9,346 nt of DNA from an uncultured Clostridia bacterium. Its GTDB lineage: Bacteria; Bacillota; Clostridia; Oscillospirales; CAG-272. The stretch spans positions 1 through 9,346 of the forward strand of contig CAMGRB010000037.1 of the NCBI GenBank assembly GCA_946061315.1, in the 5' to 3' direction. A model generated the notes under the pieces. It was not told the DNA's origin. It was given only the letters and a program-made list of their open reading frames with translations, and made no database searches. Made by a program: the position numbers and the translations under genes. Below are positions 1 to 8,059 of the stretch, piece by piece. Each line of letters begins with the position of its first letter. Position 1 is the first letter of the stretch.

Positions 1-2
1 AT

Positions 3-3000
3 ACAGACACGTCGGGTAATCCACCCAGCTGGAAAGCCTTTCTGCGCATAGGTGACGAGAGCTATACCGACGTTGCCATAGCCAATATGTACGACGGAGT
101 GACCATAGCAAACATAGGCTATAACGAGGAAACCAAAACGACTGTTACCAAATCCAGTGGTCATGTAATTTTGGCAGACTGCGGTACCTTCAATATGTAC
201 GGCGGTACCATAACCCAAAACGTTTGCTATTCCGTAATTGCTTCATACGGCAGGTCGGGCCTCGGAGCGTACATTTATGACGGTAACATCACGAATAACA
301 ACGCCAGAGTCCTTTATACCAACAATAGTGCAGACGCAAAAATCGTAGTTTACGACTGCCTTATACAAAACAACGTCAGCGATGCATGGGGCGCGATAGA
401 AACCTCCAAAGAAAGGAGCACCATAATTTTATACGGTGGAAAGATCCTCAATAATATCGCAATTGGCAAAGATAATAACAAAGCCGTAAATGCTCAATTC
501 TACTCAAACGGATATATATACGTTTCCGACAAGGTCACGATAGAAAACGGTGAATGTGTATCACTTGACGGAAATACTTATACCGCTGAAAAGACGTATT
601 TTTATAAAAACAGCAACTACAAGCCTTTGGATATGAAGTCCACGGTTATATACGCAAAGGACGGCTCTGCCATAGGATACGGCTACGTTTCCTCAAAGCT
701 ATCATCGGGCTATTATCTTAAAGACAGAGATATAGAAACTACCGAAACATTGACTCTTGAAAAAGCGGCAGGCTACCAGCTTTACAAGAAGCCGGGCACG
801 ACCTCGTGTGCATATGCTATAGAAGATGACGACCCGATATACACGGGCATAACTCCGAGCGCGGATATGACGAGCGCGGTTTACTATTACAATTCTGAAA
901 AAACTCACGTCGAATCATACGAGATAGTAACTCCTGCGGGAGAGGGTGTAAACGGTCTTGGCAGATACACCTGTCAGGATTGCGGAGCGACGAGGGACGT
1001 TGTCATCCCCGCCGCCGATCACGTACATAACTACGTTACCTCGGAAATACCTTCCACCTGCACGGAGAGAGGATATACCTTGCATAAGTGCAGCGATTGT
1101 GACGACTCCTACGTAACCGACTACAAAGACGCTCTCGGACACGATTACAGCGGAGCAGGAACTGTCGTTACCGATCCTACCTGTCTTGAAAGAGGATATA
1201 CGACTTATACCTGTCAGAGAGAAGGCTGTGGATATTCCTATAAGGGAACTTACGTAAACGCCCTCGGACACGACTACGTTGAAACCGTAGACGTAGCACC
1301 TACCGCTTCTTCGTCGGGAATTAGCATATTCACCTGCTCAAGATGCGACGATTTTTCACAGGAAAGAGTTACGTATCTTGCGCCTACCGACGTTGACGTA
1401 AAGGTAACGGTTGACGTTGGCGGAGAAAGAACGGAGCTTACCGTGAAAATGTCCGATATATATAACTACAGTTACACCGCACCGTCGGCTATTGCCAATT
1501 ATGCGCTTGACTTGACGGGAATAAAGGAATTTACGGTTAACGGCACGAAATACACTAAAGCAAACGTTGTTGAAATATCCGTTCCTTTCGGAGTTCTGTC
1601 GGTAAATTCAAGCGGCAGTCTTTTCAACAACAACAAGGTTATTGAAAAGGTCGACTTTTCAACCTCCGACGGCGTCACGATAAACGGCAACGCATTCCAG
1701 AACGCAACAGCACTCAAAGATATCGTTTTCGGTAACAATATGACGATAAATGGAAGTGCATTCAATAACTGCGACGCGCTTACAAAAATAGTTATCGGCG
1801 ACGGACTTACGATAAACTTTAAGGGTGAGTGGGTATTCAACAATTGTGACAATATCTTATCCGCCGAGTTCGGTGCGTCAGATATAACGTTTGGTAAAAA
1901 TTCATTCCGTACAACGTCAGACAATTCAAAATATACTCCTCTTAACTCGGTCAAGTTCTCCGACGGTGGAAATTACACCTTCGGTGAAAAAGCTTTTGCC
2001 CGTACAAACATTACGGAGCTTATCCTGCCCGACGGAGCCACGGTTTCGCTTTTAAACACCAATAATATCAACGCCACAGACGCATTTTGGGAGTGTGACT
2101 TCCTTACCTACGCATATATCGGCGAAGGTACGCTTGACGTGGCAAAAATGCTTGACGACTGCAAAGGACTTGAAAAAGTTATCCTTGTCGGTCCCGAAAA
2201 GATAGGCACGTACGGCTTCTGCGATTACAACGGCAGGAGCGACAAGACCCTTAAAGTGTACATTCATAAGTCCAACGTGACTTTTGGTGATAGTGCATTT
2301 TATAAGAGAAGCGGCATTCAGGTTTATACCATGGCGCCGATAACGAAAGCAAACGTATTTAATTCCTGCTCGACTTATACGATTTACTACGGCACCGCAC
2401 ACGAATACACCCAACATACCTTTGCCCCGAGCTGCACCGAATACGGATACGACGGATATATAACCTCATGCCCGCATTGCGGAGAGAATATAGAGCCGGA
2501 GTATTCAACGATCTATCAGGTTTTTGAAAGCGCACTTACAAACGGTACCGCGTCTTCCGAAATAATTCTTGATAAAACGAATGTCGTAAATTCCACGGGT
2601 CACTCGGCAGGCGAGGTAATAAGGATAGTTTACGAAAACGGCTTTGACAGCATAGGCTCATACAAGAGAGTATGCACCGCTTGCGGCGAAAACTACTATG
2701 CAGAAGACGCCGATGCAATCTTTAAGGCTCTCGGCTATTCGCCAAAGAACGACAACACCTCAATCTACGCCGGATTTATCGTAAATATTGACGCGTTAAA
2801 CGCATACAATTCCTACCTTGAACCGGGCAAGGAGTTAAAGTACGGCATATTAGTATCAAACGTAACGGGCAAGGACGCACTTACTGTTGCAGACGGCTCG
2901 GTAGATACCAATTCCGTAATGGCGGAGATAAAGGACCATACGCTTAACCGTATCGGTATATCCGTAAACGGACTTGCAGACCACGTAGATCTTGAAATCG

Positions 3001-4550
3001 TAATAAGCGCATACGTGATAGACGAAAACGGCGATATAAGCTTCATTCAGAAGAACGGAGCAAAGAACGGCAGTTATTATACCTCGGGCATCACGGTAAA
3101 CGGCGCCGAAAATGCCCTTGGAGCTATGACGCTTAACCAAATAATCACACTCGGCCGGGTCGGTTACGAGGACGCTTGCGCATCCTCGGGCCATACCGTA
3201 GTCGTTGACCCCGCGGTAGCTCCTACTTGTACTGCCACGGGTCTTACCGAGGGTAAGCATTGCTCCGTGTGTTATGCCGTTATTGTAGCCCAAAAGACAT
3301 TGGCGGCTACGGGCCATACCCCCGGCCCCGAGGCGACCTGCACTACCGCACAGACCTGTACGGTATGTAACGCCGTGCTCGCAGACGCAACAGGGCACAC
3401 AGAAGTGATTGACCCCGAGGCAGAGCCTACCTGTACCGCTACCGGTCTTACCGAAGGCAAGCATTGCTCGGTATGCAATATTATTATCGTAGCTCAAAAT
3501 ACCGTACCGGCTCTCGGTCATACCGAGATAACGATTTCGGGTACAGCCGCAACCTGTGTCGCAACGGGTTTAAGTGACGGCAAAAAATGTACCGTTTGCA
3601 ACGCGATAACCGAGGCTCAAACAAGCCTGCCCGCATTGGGTCACACCTACGGAGAGTGGGTTGTAACCAAGGAAGCGACCGCATCGGAAACGGGAACGAA
3701 GGAACATACCTGCTCCGTATGCTCATACACGGAGTCCGTGATTATCAGCGTTGTCTACGACGGCTCTTTGGGCTCGGCAGGAAGGCTCAGCGATAAAACG
3801 ATCATCGTATCTATTTTCGCTAACGATTCGGGAACCACATGGACTGATTCCGATACCGACAATGCAATGAAAAGCACTATGTTAGACAGACTCGGCATCG
3901 CGGTAGAGTGGATAAATCAGCAATGTCAGACCTATGGCGTAGAATCTGAATTTGTCTATGATTGGAGCGAAAACTCTGATCTTTACTACACCACAACCTT
4001 CAGCGCAAATATGGTAAATATGACCGGCGATGGCTATTGGACGCAACAAGCTTATATACGTGAAAGTATTGACTCGGAAGCACTCAAAGAGAAGTATGGC
4101 GCACAAAACGTTATATATATGCTGTACTTTAACACAGGCACAGAAAATACCGACGTTCGTTCCTGGACGCTCTCACGTAAATCCGGCACCAGCTCTATTG
4201 ACGTAGAAGTTATTAACGTCTTTGTACGCCGTTACAACGGTTTCTATACCAACGTATTCTCCGCATCGAGCTGTGCTCACGAGATACTTCATTGCTTCGG
4301 CGCACCCGACTACTATTATTCGTCTACAACAATTACGCAGGAATTTGTCGACGAATGTAGCACGACAACCTCCAAATATTACACAGACATTATGCGTACC
4401 GTAAATACCGGAGATTCTATGAGCGGTCTTACGTTCTCGGCTCTTGACGCGTACTACGTCGGACTTATCGAGAGCAGCGAAGACGAAAGAGTCAGCGGCG
4501 TGATTACAGAGTACGGACTCGGAAAGAGCGTACACGAAACGATATCATAG
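3..4550 (+). CDS. Giant modular surface/secreted-type protein with C-terminal metzincin-like protease domain (5'-partial)
   Basis: The frame is open from base 3 with no stop upstream, so the true start and any signal peptide lie outside the window. The first internal ATG, at 87, has no convincing ribosome binding site. Of 1515 visible residues (numbered from base 3): about 1-220 are Gly/Asn-rich repeats resembling a right-handed beta-helix (MYGGTITQN, YIYDGNITNNN, ILYGGKILNN). About 320-456 are GH-flanked CxxC repeats. About 510-780 are BspA/LRR_5-like repeats (NAFQNATALKDIVFG, SAFNNCDALTKIVIG). About 820-900 hold two more CxxC motifs. About 914-1050 are an unassigned beta-rich region. About 1063-1250 are a second Cys-repeat block. 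About 1265-1515 are a putative metalloprotease: HEILHCFGAPD at 1426-1436 (His1426, Glu1427, His1430, probable third ligand Asp1436), then YTDIM with Met1464 as a possible Met-turn. No LPxTG motif, dockerin or anchor is seen at the C-terminus. BspA-like LRR proteins are usually extracellular and adhesive. Protease activity and substrate are inference. Confidence 0.93.
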   Translation, partial: TDTSGNPPSWKAFLRIGDESYTDVAIANMYDGVTIANIGYNEETKTTVTKSSGHVILADCGTFNMYGGTITQNVCYSVIASYGRSGLGAYIYDGNITNNNARVLYTNNSADAKIVVYDCLIQNNVSDAWGAIETSKERSTIILYGGKILNNIAIGKDNNKAVNAQFYSNGYIYVSDKVTIENGECVSLDGNTYTAEKTYFYKNSNYKPLDMKSTVIYAKDGSAIGYGYVSSKLSSGYYLKDRDIETTETLTLEKAAGYQLYKKPGTTSCAYAIEDDDPIYTGITPSADMTSAVYYYNSEKTHVESYEIVTPAGEGVNGLGRYTCQDCGATRDVVIPAADHVHNYVTSEIPSTCTERGYTLHKCSDCDDSYVTDYKDALGHDYSGAGTVVTDPTCLERGYTTYTCQREGCGYSYKGTYVNALGHDYVETVDVAPTASSSGISIFTCSRCDDFSQERVTYLAPTDVDVKVTVDVGGERTELTVKMSDIYNYSYTAPSAIANYALDLTGIKEFTVNGTKYTKANVVEISVPFGVLSVNSSGSLFNNNKVIEKVDFSTSDGVTINGNAFQNATALKDIVFGNNMTINGSAFNNCDALTKIVIGDGLTINFKGEWVFNNCDNILSAEFGASDITFGKNSFRTTSDNSKYTPLNSVKFSDGGNYTFGEKAFARTNITELILPDGATVSLLNTNNINATDAFWECDFLTYAYIGEGTLDVAKMLDDCKGLEKVILVGPEKIGTYGFCDYNGRSDKTLKVYIHKSNVTFGDSAFYKRSGIQVYTMAPITKANVFNSCSTYTIYYGTAHEYTQHTFAPSCTEYGYDGYITSCPHCGENIEPEYSTIYQVFESALTNGTASSEIILDKTNVVNSTGHSAGEVIRIVYENGFDSIGSYKRVCTACGENYYAEDADAIFKALGYSPKNDNTSIYAGFIVNIDALNAYNSYLEPGKELKYGILVSNVTGKDALTVADGSVDTNSVMAEIKDHTLNRIGISVNGLADHVDLEIVISAYVIDENGDISFIQKNGAKNGSYYTSGITVNGAENALGAMTLNQIITLGRVGYEDACASSGHTVVVDPAVAPTCTATGLTEGKHCSVCYAVIVAQKTLAATGHTPGPEATCTTAQTCTVCNAVLADATGHTEVIDPEAEPTCTATGLTEGKHCSVCNIIIVAQNTVPALGHTEITISGTAATCVATGLSDGKKCTVCNAITEAQTSLPALGHTYGEWVVTKEATASETGTKEHTCSVCSYTESVIISVVYDGSLGSAGRLSDKTIIVSIFANDSGTTWTDSDTDNAMKSTMLDRLGIAVEWINQQCQTYGVESEFVYDWSENSDLYYTTTFSANMVNMTGDGYWTQQAYIRESIDSEALKEKYGAQNVIYMLYFNTGTENTDVRSWTLSRKSGTSSIDVEVINVFVRRYNGFYTNVFSASSCAHEILHCFGAPDYYYSSTTITQEFVDECSTTTSKYYTDIMRTVNTGDSMSGLTFSALDAYYVGLIESSEDERVSGVITEYGLGKSVHETIS
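1020..1382 (+). repeat. N-terminal block of three GH-flanked CxxC protein repeats
   Basis: Three in-frame coding repeats start at about 1020, 1137 and 1266, with spacings of 39 and 43 codons. The core reads: a His-Asp/Asn-Tyr opening, about ten residues, TC..RGY, then a CxxC-type pair and a closing ALGHDY. The visible Cys pairs are CSDC, CQREGC (with two extra residues) and CSRC. The third unit lacks the single Cys before the pair, having APTASSSG in its place. The pairs look like small zinc-ribbon or disulphide knuckles, but no family function is established from the sequence. Confidence 0.8.
3189..3761 (+). repeat. C-terminal block of 41-residue GHT/CxxC repeats
   Basis: Repeat units open at the GH codons at 3189, 3312, 3393, 3516 and 3639. 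The spacings are 123, 81, 123 and 123 bases, so the standard unit is 41 codons and the second unit has lost about 14. The consensus is GHT, about 8 residues, P.CTATGLTEGKHCSVCNA, about 7 residues, then T.PALGHT. Units one and three are also close at the DNA level around GLTEGKHCSVC, which suggests fairly recent duplication. The block sits directly before the putative protease domain and may act as a Cys-rich, metal- or disulphide-stabilised spacer. That role is inference. Confidence 0.85.
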
Positions 4551-4567
4551 TAATTATGACCGCCACC

Positions 4568-4613
4568 TTGCTACCTTTTGATTAACCGAAAAGGTATCAA
4601 AACTCCGTAGCAA
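4568..4613. other. Imperfect hairpin just after the giant gene
   Basis: Two competing pairings are visible. TTGCTAC (4568-4574) pairs with GTAGCAA (4607-4613), with TTTTGA (4576-4581) against TCAAAA (4597-4602) inside. Alternatively, TACCTTTT (4572-4579) pairs with AAAAGGTA (4589-4596). No T-run follows on either strand, so it is not a standard intrinsic terminator. It may be a 3'-end RNA structure protecting the giant mRNA, or a decayed repeat. Confidence 0.45.
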
Positions 4614-4639
4614 ATTTCATGCAAACACAAAAATAAAAG

Positions 4640-4690
4640 ATAGCCCGCTACCTTGCTCTCTGCAAGTATAGCGGGCTATTTGTTATTTAT
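4640..4690. terminator. Bidirectional rho-independent terminator between convergent genes
   Basis: The stem ATAGCCCGCTA (4640-4650) pairs perfectly with TAGCGGGCTAT (4669-4679). An inner CTTGC/GCAAG stem (4652-4656 with 4662-4666) closes a 5-nt loop. On the + strand it is followed by TTGTTATTTATTT, ending transcription of the giant gene. On the - strand it is followed by CTTTTATTTTTG, ending the cysS-dus operon. The + strand tail overlaps the last dus codons. Confidence 0.88.
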
Positions 4691-5651
4691 TTAATAAGCC
4701 GTCAAGTATATCGAACATTTCGTCAAGGGTGGAGGCGAAATTGACGCTCCTTCTTGCCATGGCGGCGGAGGGAATACCCTTTATATACCACGAAACGTGC
4801 TTTCTTGCCTCGCATATGCCGATCTTTTCGCCCTTTTCGGAAACGAGCATCGAAATATGCTCCTTTGCAACCTCTATTCTCTCGGAAATATCGGGGGGAG
4901 TGTACGGTTTTGCTTGCAAACGGCACTTTATCTCGTCAAAAATAAACGGATTTCCAAGCGCCCCTCTTGCTACCATTATACTGTCGCAACATGTATATTC
5001 CATCATATTTACGGCGTCCTCGGCACAAAATATATCGCCGTTGCCGATAACGGGTATCTTTACCGCGTCCTTTACCGCTTTTATATATGACCAATTTGCA
5101 CTCGGCTCGTATAGCTGCTCCCTCGTCCTTGCGTGTACGCATACGGCGGAAGCACCCGCATCCTCGGCAATTTTTGCAATTTCAACGCAGTTTACGGAAT
5201 CTTTGTCCCACCCCGCACGGATTTTTACCGTCACGGGCACGGCGGATTTTTCAACGCACTCGGAGATTATTTTTCCACACAGGTCGGGGCTTTTCATAAG
5301 AGCGCTGCCGTCCCCCGAGGAAACTATCTTTTTTACGGGGCACCCCATATTTATATCGATTATATCGGGGGGTGTGTCGGAAATACAATGCTCGTATTCG
5401 TTTCTTGATACAAGATAGGCACACTCACCCATAATTTCGGGGTCGTGACCGAATATCTGAATACCTATCGGAGTGTCGCTCTTTTCGGTTTTTGCAAGCA
5501 GGGCAGTCTTTTTGTCCTTAAAATGCACCGCCGCGGAGCTTATCATCTCGCTCACACAGTAGTCCGCGCCGTACCGCCTTGCTATTTTGCGAAAAGGCGC
5601 ATCGGTCACCCCCGCCATCGGAGCGAGAATTATTTTACCCTTAAAATCCAC
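4683..5651 (-). CDS. dusB: tRNA-dihydrouridine synthase, DusB type
   Basis: This is a 322-aa FMN-dependent enzyme that reduces specific uridines in tRNA to dihydrouridine with NAD(P)H, acting in the cytoplasm. It has a TIM-barrel core with the family motifs in order: LAPMAGVTDAPFR (9-21), DINMGCPVKKI (99-109) with the catalytic Cys104, TVKIRAGW (141-148), CVHARTREQLY (171-181), PVIGNGDI (200-207) and the FMN-phosphate segment VARGALGNP (227-235). Length and motifs match intact DusB/NifR3-type enzymes. The C-terminal region is the shorter helical tRNA-binding part. The start is GTG (5651-5649): GGAGG lies at 5662-5658, 6 nt upstream, and no ATG competes nearby. It is the last gene of the operon, 24 nt after the small Cys-rich gene and just before the shared terminator. 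The B-subtype assignment is from overall resemblance. Confidence 0.95.
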   Translation of the reverse strand: MDFKGKIILAPMAGVTDAPFRKIARRYGADYCVSEMISSAAVHFKDKKTALLAKTEKSDTPIGIQIFGHDPEIMGECAYLVSRNEYEHCISDTPPDIIDINMGCPVKKIVSSGDGSALMKSPDLCGKIISECVEKSAVPVTVKIRAGWDKDSVNCVEIAKIAEDAGASAVCVHARTREQLYEPSANWSYIKAVKDAVKIPVIGNGDIFCAEDAVNMMEYTCCDSIMVARGALGNPFIFDEIKCRLQAKPYTPPDISERIEVAKEHISMLVSEKGEKIGICEARKHVSWYIKGIPSAAMARRSVNFASTLDEMFDILDGLLNK

Positions 5652-5653
5652 AG

Positions 5654-5662
5654 TTCTCCTCC
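5654..5662 (-). promoter_or_regulatory. Strong ribosome binding site fixing the GTG start of dus
   Basis: Read on the - strand this is GGAGGAGAA, then CT and GTG. The 6-nt spacing from GGAGG to the start codon is ideal, which supports GTG as the true initiator. Confidence 0.85.
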
Positions 5663-5675
5663 GTACTCTTACAAC

Positions 5676-5852
5676 TTAATTTTGCTTCTGTACCGATTTA
5701 TACTCGTCGTAAAATTTGTAGTAGGGGCACTCCTTCGTCCTCGAATTTATAAAATCGAGATACTCGTCCTCGTCAAGATCTATTTTGCACACGTACTGCT
5801 CCGAAAACTCGTCGTAATCGTAGTATTCGCAGCTTTCACACGATTTTTTCAT
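5676..5852 (-). CDS. Small cysteine-rich protein, DUF6472-like
   Basis: This 58-aa frame begins MKKSCESCEYYDYDEF, contains VCKIDLDEDEYLDF and ends with ECPYYKFYDEY plus a short basic tail. From memory it matches the DUF6472 family of tiny clostridial proteins: a CxxC near the start, a YDxxxxxYxC segment, LDEDE, then CPYY. Four cysteines (5, 8, 22, 42) are positioned to hold one metal ion. The protein is otherwise rich in Asp, Glu and Tyr. It has no signal peptide or membrane segment, so it is probably cytoplasmic. The ATG lies one base after the cysS stop (TAA-G-ATG), so translation is probably coupled, helped by GGTGA about 9 nt upstream inside the cysS end. The TAA stop is 24 nt before dus. 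The function of the family is unknown. Its place between two tRNA-related genes hints at a translation-linked role, which is inference only. Confidence 0.88.
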   Translation of the reverse strand: MKKSCESCEYYDYDEFSEQYVCKIDLDEDEYLDFINSRTKECPYYKFYDEYKSVQKQN

Positions 5853-5853
5853 C

Positions 5854-7251
5854 TTATTTCACCGTGTAGGTGGTGCCTTCCTTCGTGTCTATAAGAGTAA
5901 CTCCCATAGCGGAGAGCTTGTTTCTTATCTCGTCGGCAAGAGCGTAATTTTTCGCTTTCTTTGCCTCGGCACGCTCGGCTATCATCTTTTCAATCTCGTC
6001 CTTTAACTCGTGCTCGCCGCTCTGTTCTTTTACGTCCCTTACAAGACCGAGGGAGAGGACTTTATCCATATCCGCTATCGCCGCAAGCTTGGAGGCGTCG
6101 GAGGCGTTGGCTTTGAGAACGTCGTAAAGGGCGGTTATGCCGAGTGCGGTATTTAAGTCGTTGCCAACCGCCACATCGAATTTCTCGTGGCACTCATTAA
6201 CGAACTTTTCGTCAACCTCGCCCTCTCTCGAGAGAGCGTCGATTCTCTTTAAGAGTTTATCGTAGGTGGCTTGTGCCTGATCGAGTGCGGAATAGGAGAA
6301 GGTAAGCGGCTTTCTGTAATGAGAGAGCAGGCAGAAAAATCTGTACGCAAGCGGATCGTATCCTTTTTCGGTAAGAAGCGACACGGTCAAAAATTCGCCC
6401 TTTGATTTGCTCATTTTACCCGTTTCGTCATTTAAGTGGTGAACGTGGAACCAATAGTTGCACCATTTGTGCCCGAGGTACGCCTCGCTTTGCGCTATCT
6501 CGTTCGTGTGGTGGGGGAATATGTTGTCAACTCCTCCACAATGTATATCGAGCTTTTCTCCGCAGTATTTCATACTTATGCAGGAGCACTCTATATGCCA
6601 GCCGGGATAACCGAGCCCCCACGGGCTTTCCCATTTAAGCTCCTGGTCATCAAACTTGGACTTTGTAAACCAGAGGACGAAGTCGCTCTTGTTTCTCTTG
6701 TTTTTGTCCTCGGTAACGTCGTCCCTGACACCTACCATAAGCTCGTCACTCGAATGTCCGGTAAGGACGTTGTAATCTTTAACCTTTGAGGTATCGAAAT
6801 ATACGTTGCCCTCGGCAAGATAAGCGTACCCCTTGTCGATAAGCGAGCTTATCGTCTTTATAAATTCGGGTATGCAATGCGTTGCAGGCTCAACAACGTC
6901 GGGCGTTTTTATACCCAGCTTTGCGCAGTCGTCAAAAAACGCTTTTCTGTAATAATCGGCAATTTCAAGCACGGTCTTGTGCTCGCGCTTTGCGCCCTTT
7001 AGCATTTTGTCCTCGCCCGTATCGCCGTCGCTTGTCAGGTGACCGACGTCGGTTATGTTCATAACCCTTAAAACGTCGTAGCCCTCGTATCTTAAAAACT
7101 TTTCGAGCACGTCCTCCATTATGTACGTGCGCAAATTTCCTATGTGCGCAAAGTGGTAAACGGTAGGACCGCAGGTGTACATTTTTACCTTGCCCGCCTC
7201 GTTCGGCACGAAATCTTCTACTGTTTTTGAGAGCGTATTGTAAATCTTCAT
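5854..7251 (-). CDS. cysS: Cysteinyl-tRNA synthetase
   Basis: This 465-aa class I aminoacyl-tRNA synthetase charges tRNA-Cys with cysteine in the cytoplasm. The Rossmann catalytic domain begins with MYTCGPTVYHFAHIGNLR (24-41), in which HIGN (36-39) replaces the textbook HIGH signature. The zinc ligands expected from the E. coli enzyme are all present: Cys27, Cys222 in GWHIECS, and His247 and Glu251 in FPHHTNE. KMSKS is at 279-283. The C-terminal part has the helical anticodon-binding region and the usual ending (AMGVTLIDTKEGTTY). Length is normal and nothing looks broken. The start is ATG at 7251-7249, with GAGGA overlapping the stop codon of the upstream protease gene. The 10-nt gap and this shared sequence suggest coupled translation. 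HIGN and DIHCGG are, from memory, normal for a cysS subgroup found in Clostridia and Bacteroidetes. Confidence 0.97.
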   Translation of the reverse strand: MKIYNTLSKTVEDFVPNEAGKVKMYTCGPTVYHFAHIGNLRTYIMEDVLEKFLRYEGYDVLRVMNITDVGHLTSDGDTGEDKMLKGAKREHKTVLEIADYYRKAFFDDCAKLGIKTPDVVEPATHCIPEFIKTISSLIDKGYAYLAEGNVYFDTSKVKDYNVLTGHSSDELMVGVRDDVTEDKNKRNKSDFVLWFTKSKFDDQELKWESPWGLGYPGWHIECSCISMKYCGEKLDIHCGGVDNIFPHHTNEIAQSEAYLGHKWCNYWFHVHHLNDETGKMSKSKGEFLTVSLLTEKGYDPLAYRFFCLLSHYRKPLTFSYSALDQAQATYDKLLKRIDALSREGEVDEKFVNECHEKFDVAVGNDLNTALGITALYDVLKANASDASKLAAIADMDKVLSLGLVRDVKEQSGEHELKDEIEKMIAERAEAKKAKNYALADEIRNKLSAMGVTLIDTKEGTTYTVK

Positions 7252-7261
7252 CGTTTTATCC

Positions 7262-8059
7262 TCAATTCAGGTGATATTTTGAAATTGTTACTATTTCCGA
7301 TATTACTATGAATATCGAGAATATACAAACCAGAACCGACGCTCCGGTCTGCGATATGATAAGCGAGGTCGTGTTAAATGCGATATGGAAAAGCGCGCAC
7401 GGCAATATGGAATCAAACTTGATATAAAGCCAACCCATTATTATGCCGACGGCGGTTGCGTAAATAAAACCGATAACCGTTCCGTGCATTGCCCCGAAAA
7501 CGAGGGACGAAATTATTATCGCCACCCACGAGTTCATATTCTGATTTAACTTGTTAAGAACTAGCCCGCGGAAAAGCACCTCCTCGGCAACAGGTCCGAC
7601 AAAAGCAACGGAGAGATACCTTGCCACCATACCGCTTTGCTCAATGTATTCGTAGTTGTTGTTAAGCGAATCAACAAGCTCCTCGGGGAAAGGAATAATG
7701 TTGAGTATAAAAATTATTGCAAACTGTGCCGCAACCCCGAGCATAAGAGCCGAAAAACCAAACGGCACGGGCATCGGATTAAGCCTTATCGCGTTTTTTA
7801 TGCTCGAGCGCCTTAACGTATAGAAAATCGCAAAGGCGAGTATCATAATGAGGTTAGAGAGCATTGATATCTCGGTCGATTTGGACATAACGAGCTTCAG
7901 AAAGTCATCGACCGGCAAGCCCGGGTTTTGTATTCTCATCGCCACCTCGGCGACAAAGGTCACCGCAAGCTGAACGCCAAACCATACGGCAATATATGCA
8001 AAACACTTCAAAACGGCTATTGCAATACCGCCGAATGAATATTTCTTTTTCAAAATCAC
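7262..8059 (-). CDS. CPBP-family (CAAX protease/Abi type) intramembrane metalloprotease
   Basis: This is a 265-aa multi-pass membrane protein, or 263 aa from an alternative start. Hydrophobic segments lie near 11-40, 66-83, 98-125, 148-170, 178-215, 217-236 and 238-258. The three CPBP motifs are present: EEVLFRG (159-165; Glu159, Glu160, Arg164), FGAMH (188-192; His192) and HIAFN (225-229; His225, Asn229). These form the expected metal site within the membrane, so the enzyme is probably active. Bacterial relatives include Abi-type proteins and bacteriocin-immunity proteins; the substrate here is unknown. It is the first gene of the operon with cysS. The GTG at 8059-8057 has only 1 nt between it and the upstream GGGG (8064-8061). 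A TTG two codons on (8053-8051) has 7 nt, so it may be the real start. No CAAX substrates or prenylation genes are seen nearby. Confidence 0.9.
   Translation of the reverse strand: MILKKKYSFGGIAIAVLKCFAYIAVWFGVQLAVTFVAEVAMRIQNPGLPVDDFLKLVMSKSTEISMLSNLIMILAFAIFYTLRRSSIKNAIRLNPMPVPFGFSALMLGVAAQFAIIFILNIIPFPEELVDSLNNNYEYIEQSGMVARYLSVAFVGPVAEEVLFRGLVLNKLNQNMNSWVAIIISSLVFGAMHGTVIGFIYATAVGIIMGWLYIKFDSILPCALFHIAFNTTSLIISQTGASVLVCIFSIFIVISEIVTISKYHLN

Noticed and set aside
2856..3521. A 221-codon open frame on the - strand inside the Cys-repeat region
   Set aside because: It lies opposite a clearly coding + strand gene. Its Cys/Gly-rich low-complexity translation mirrors the repeats, it has no ribosome binding site that stands out, and it matches no family I recognise.
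4729..5418. A 229-codon open frame on the + strand opposite dus
   Set aside because: The - strand encodes an intact Dus enzyme with all motifs. The + frame is a codon-bias shadow with no recognisable domain.
6436..6789. A + strand open frame opposite cysS
   Set aside because: It is antisense to the conserved catalytic region of cysS, and its composition is explained by that gene.
7132..7146. HIGN in place of HIGH in CysS as a possible active-site defect
   Set aside because: KMSKS and all four zinc ligands are intact, and the HIGN/DIHCGG form is, as far as I recall, normal for a CysS subgroup in Clostridia and Bacteroidetes.
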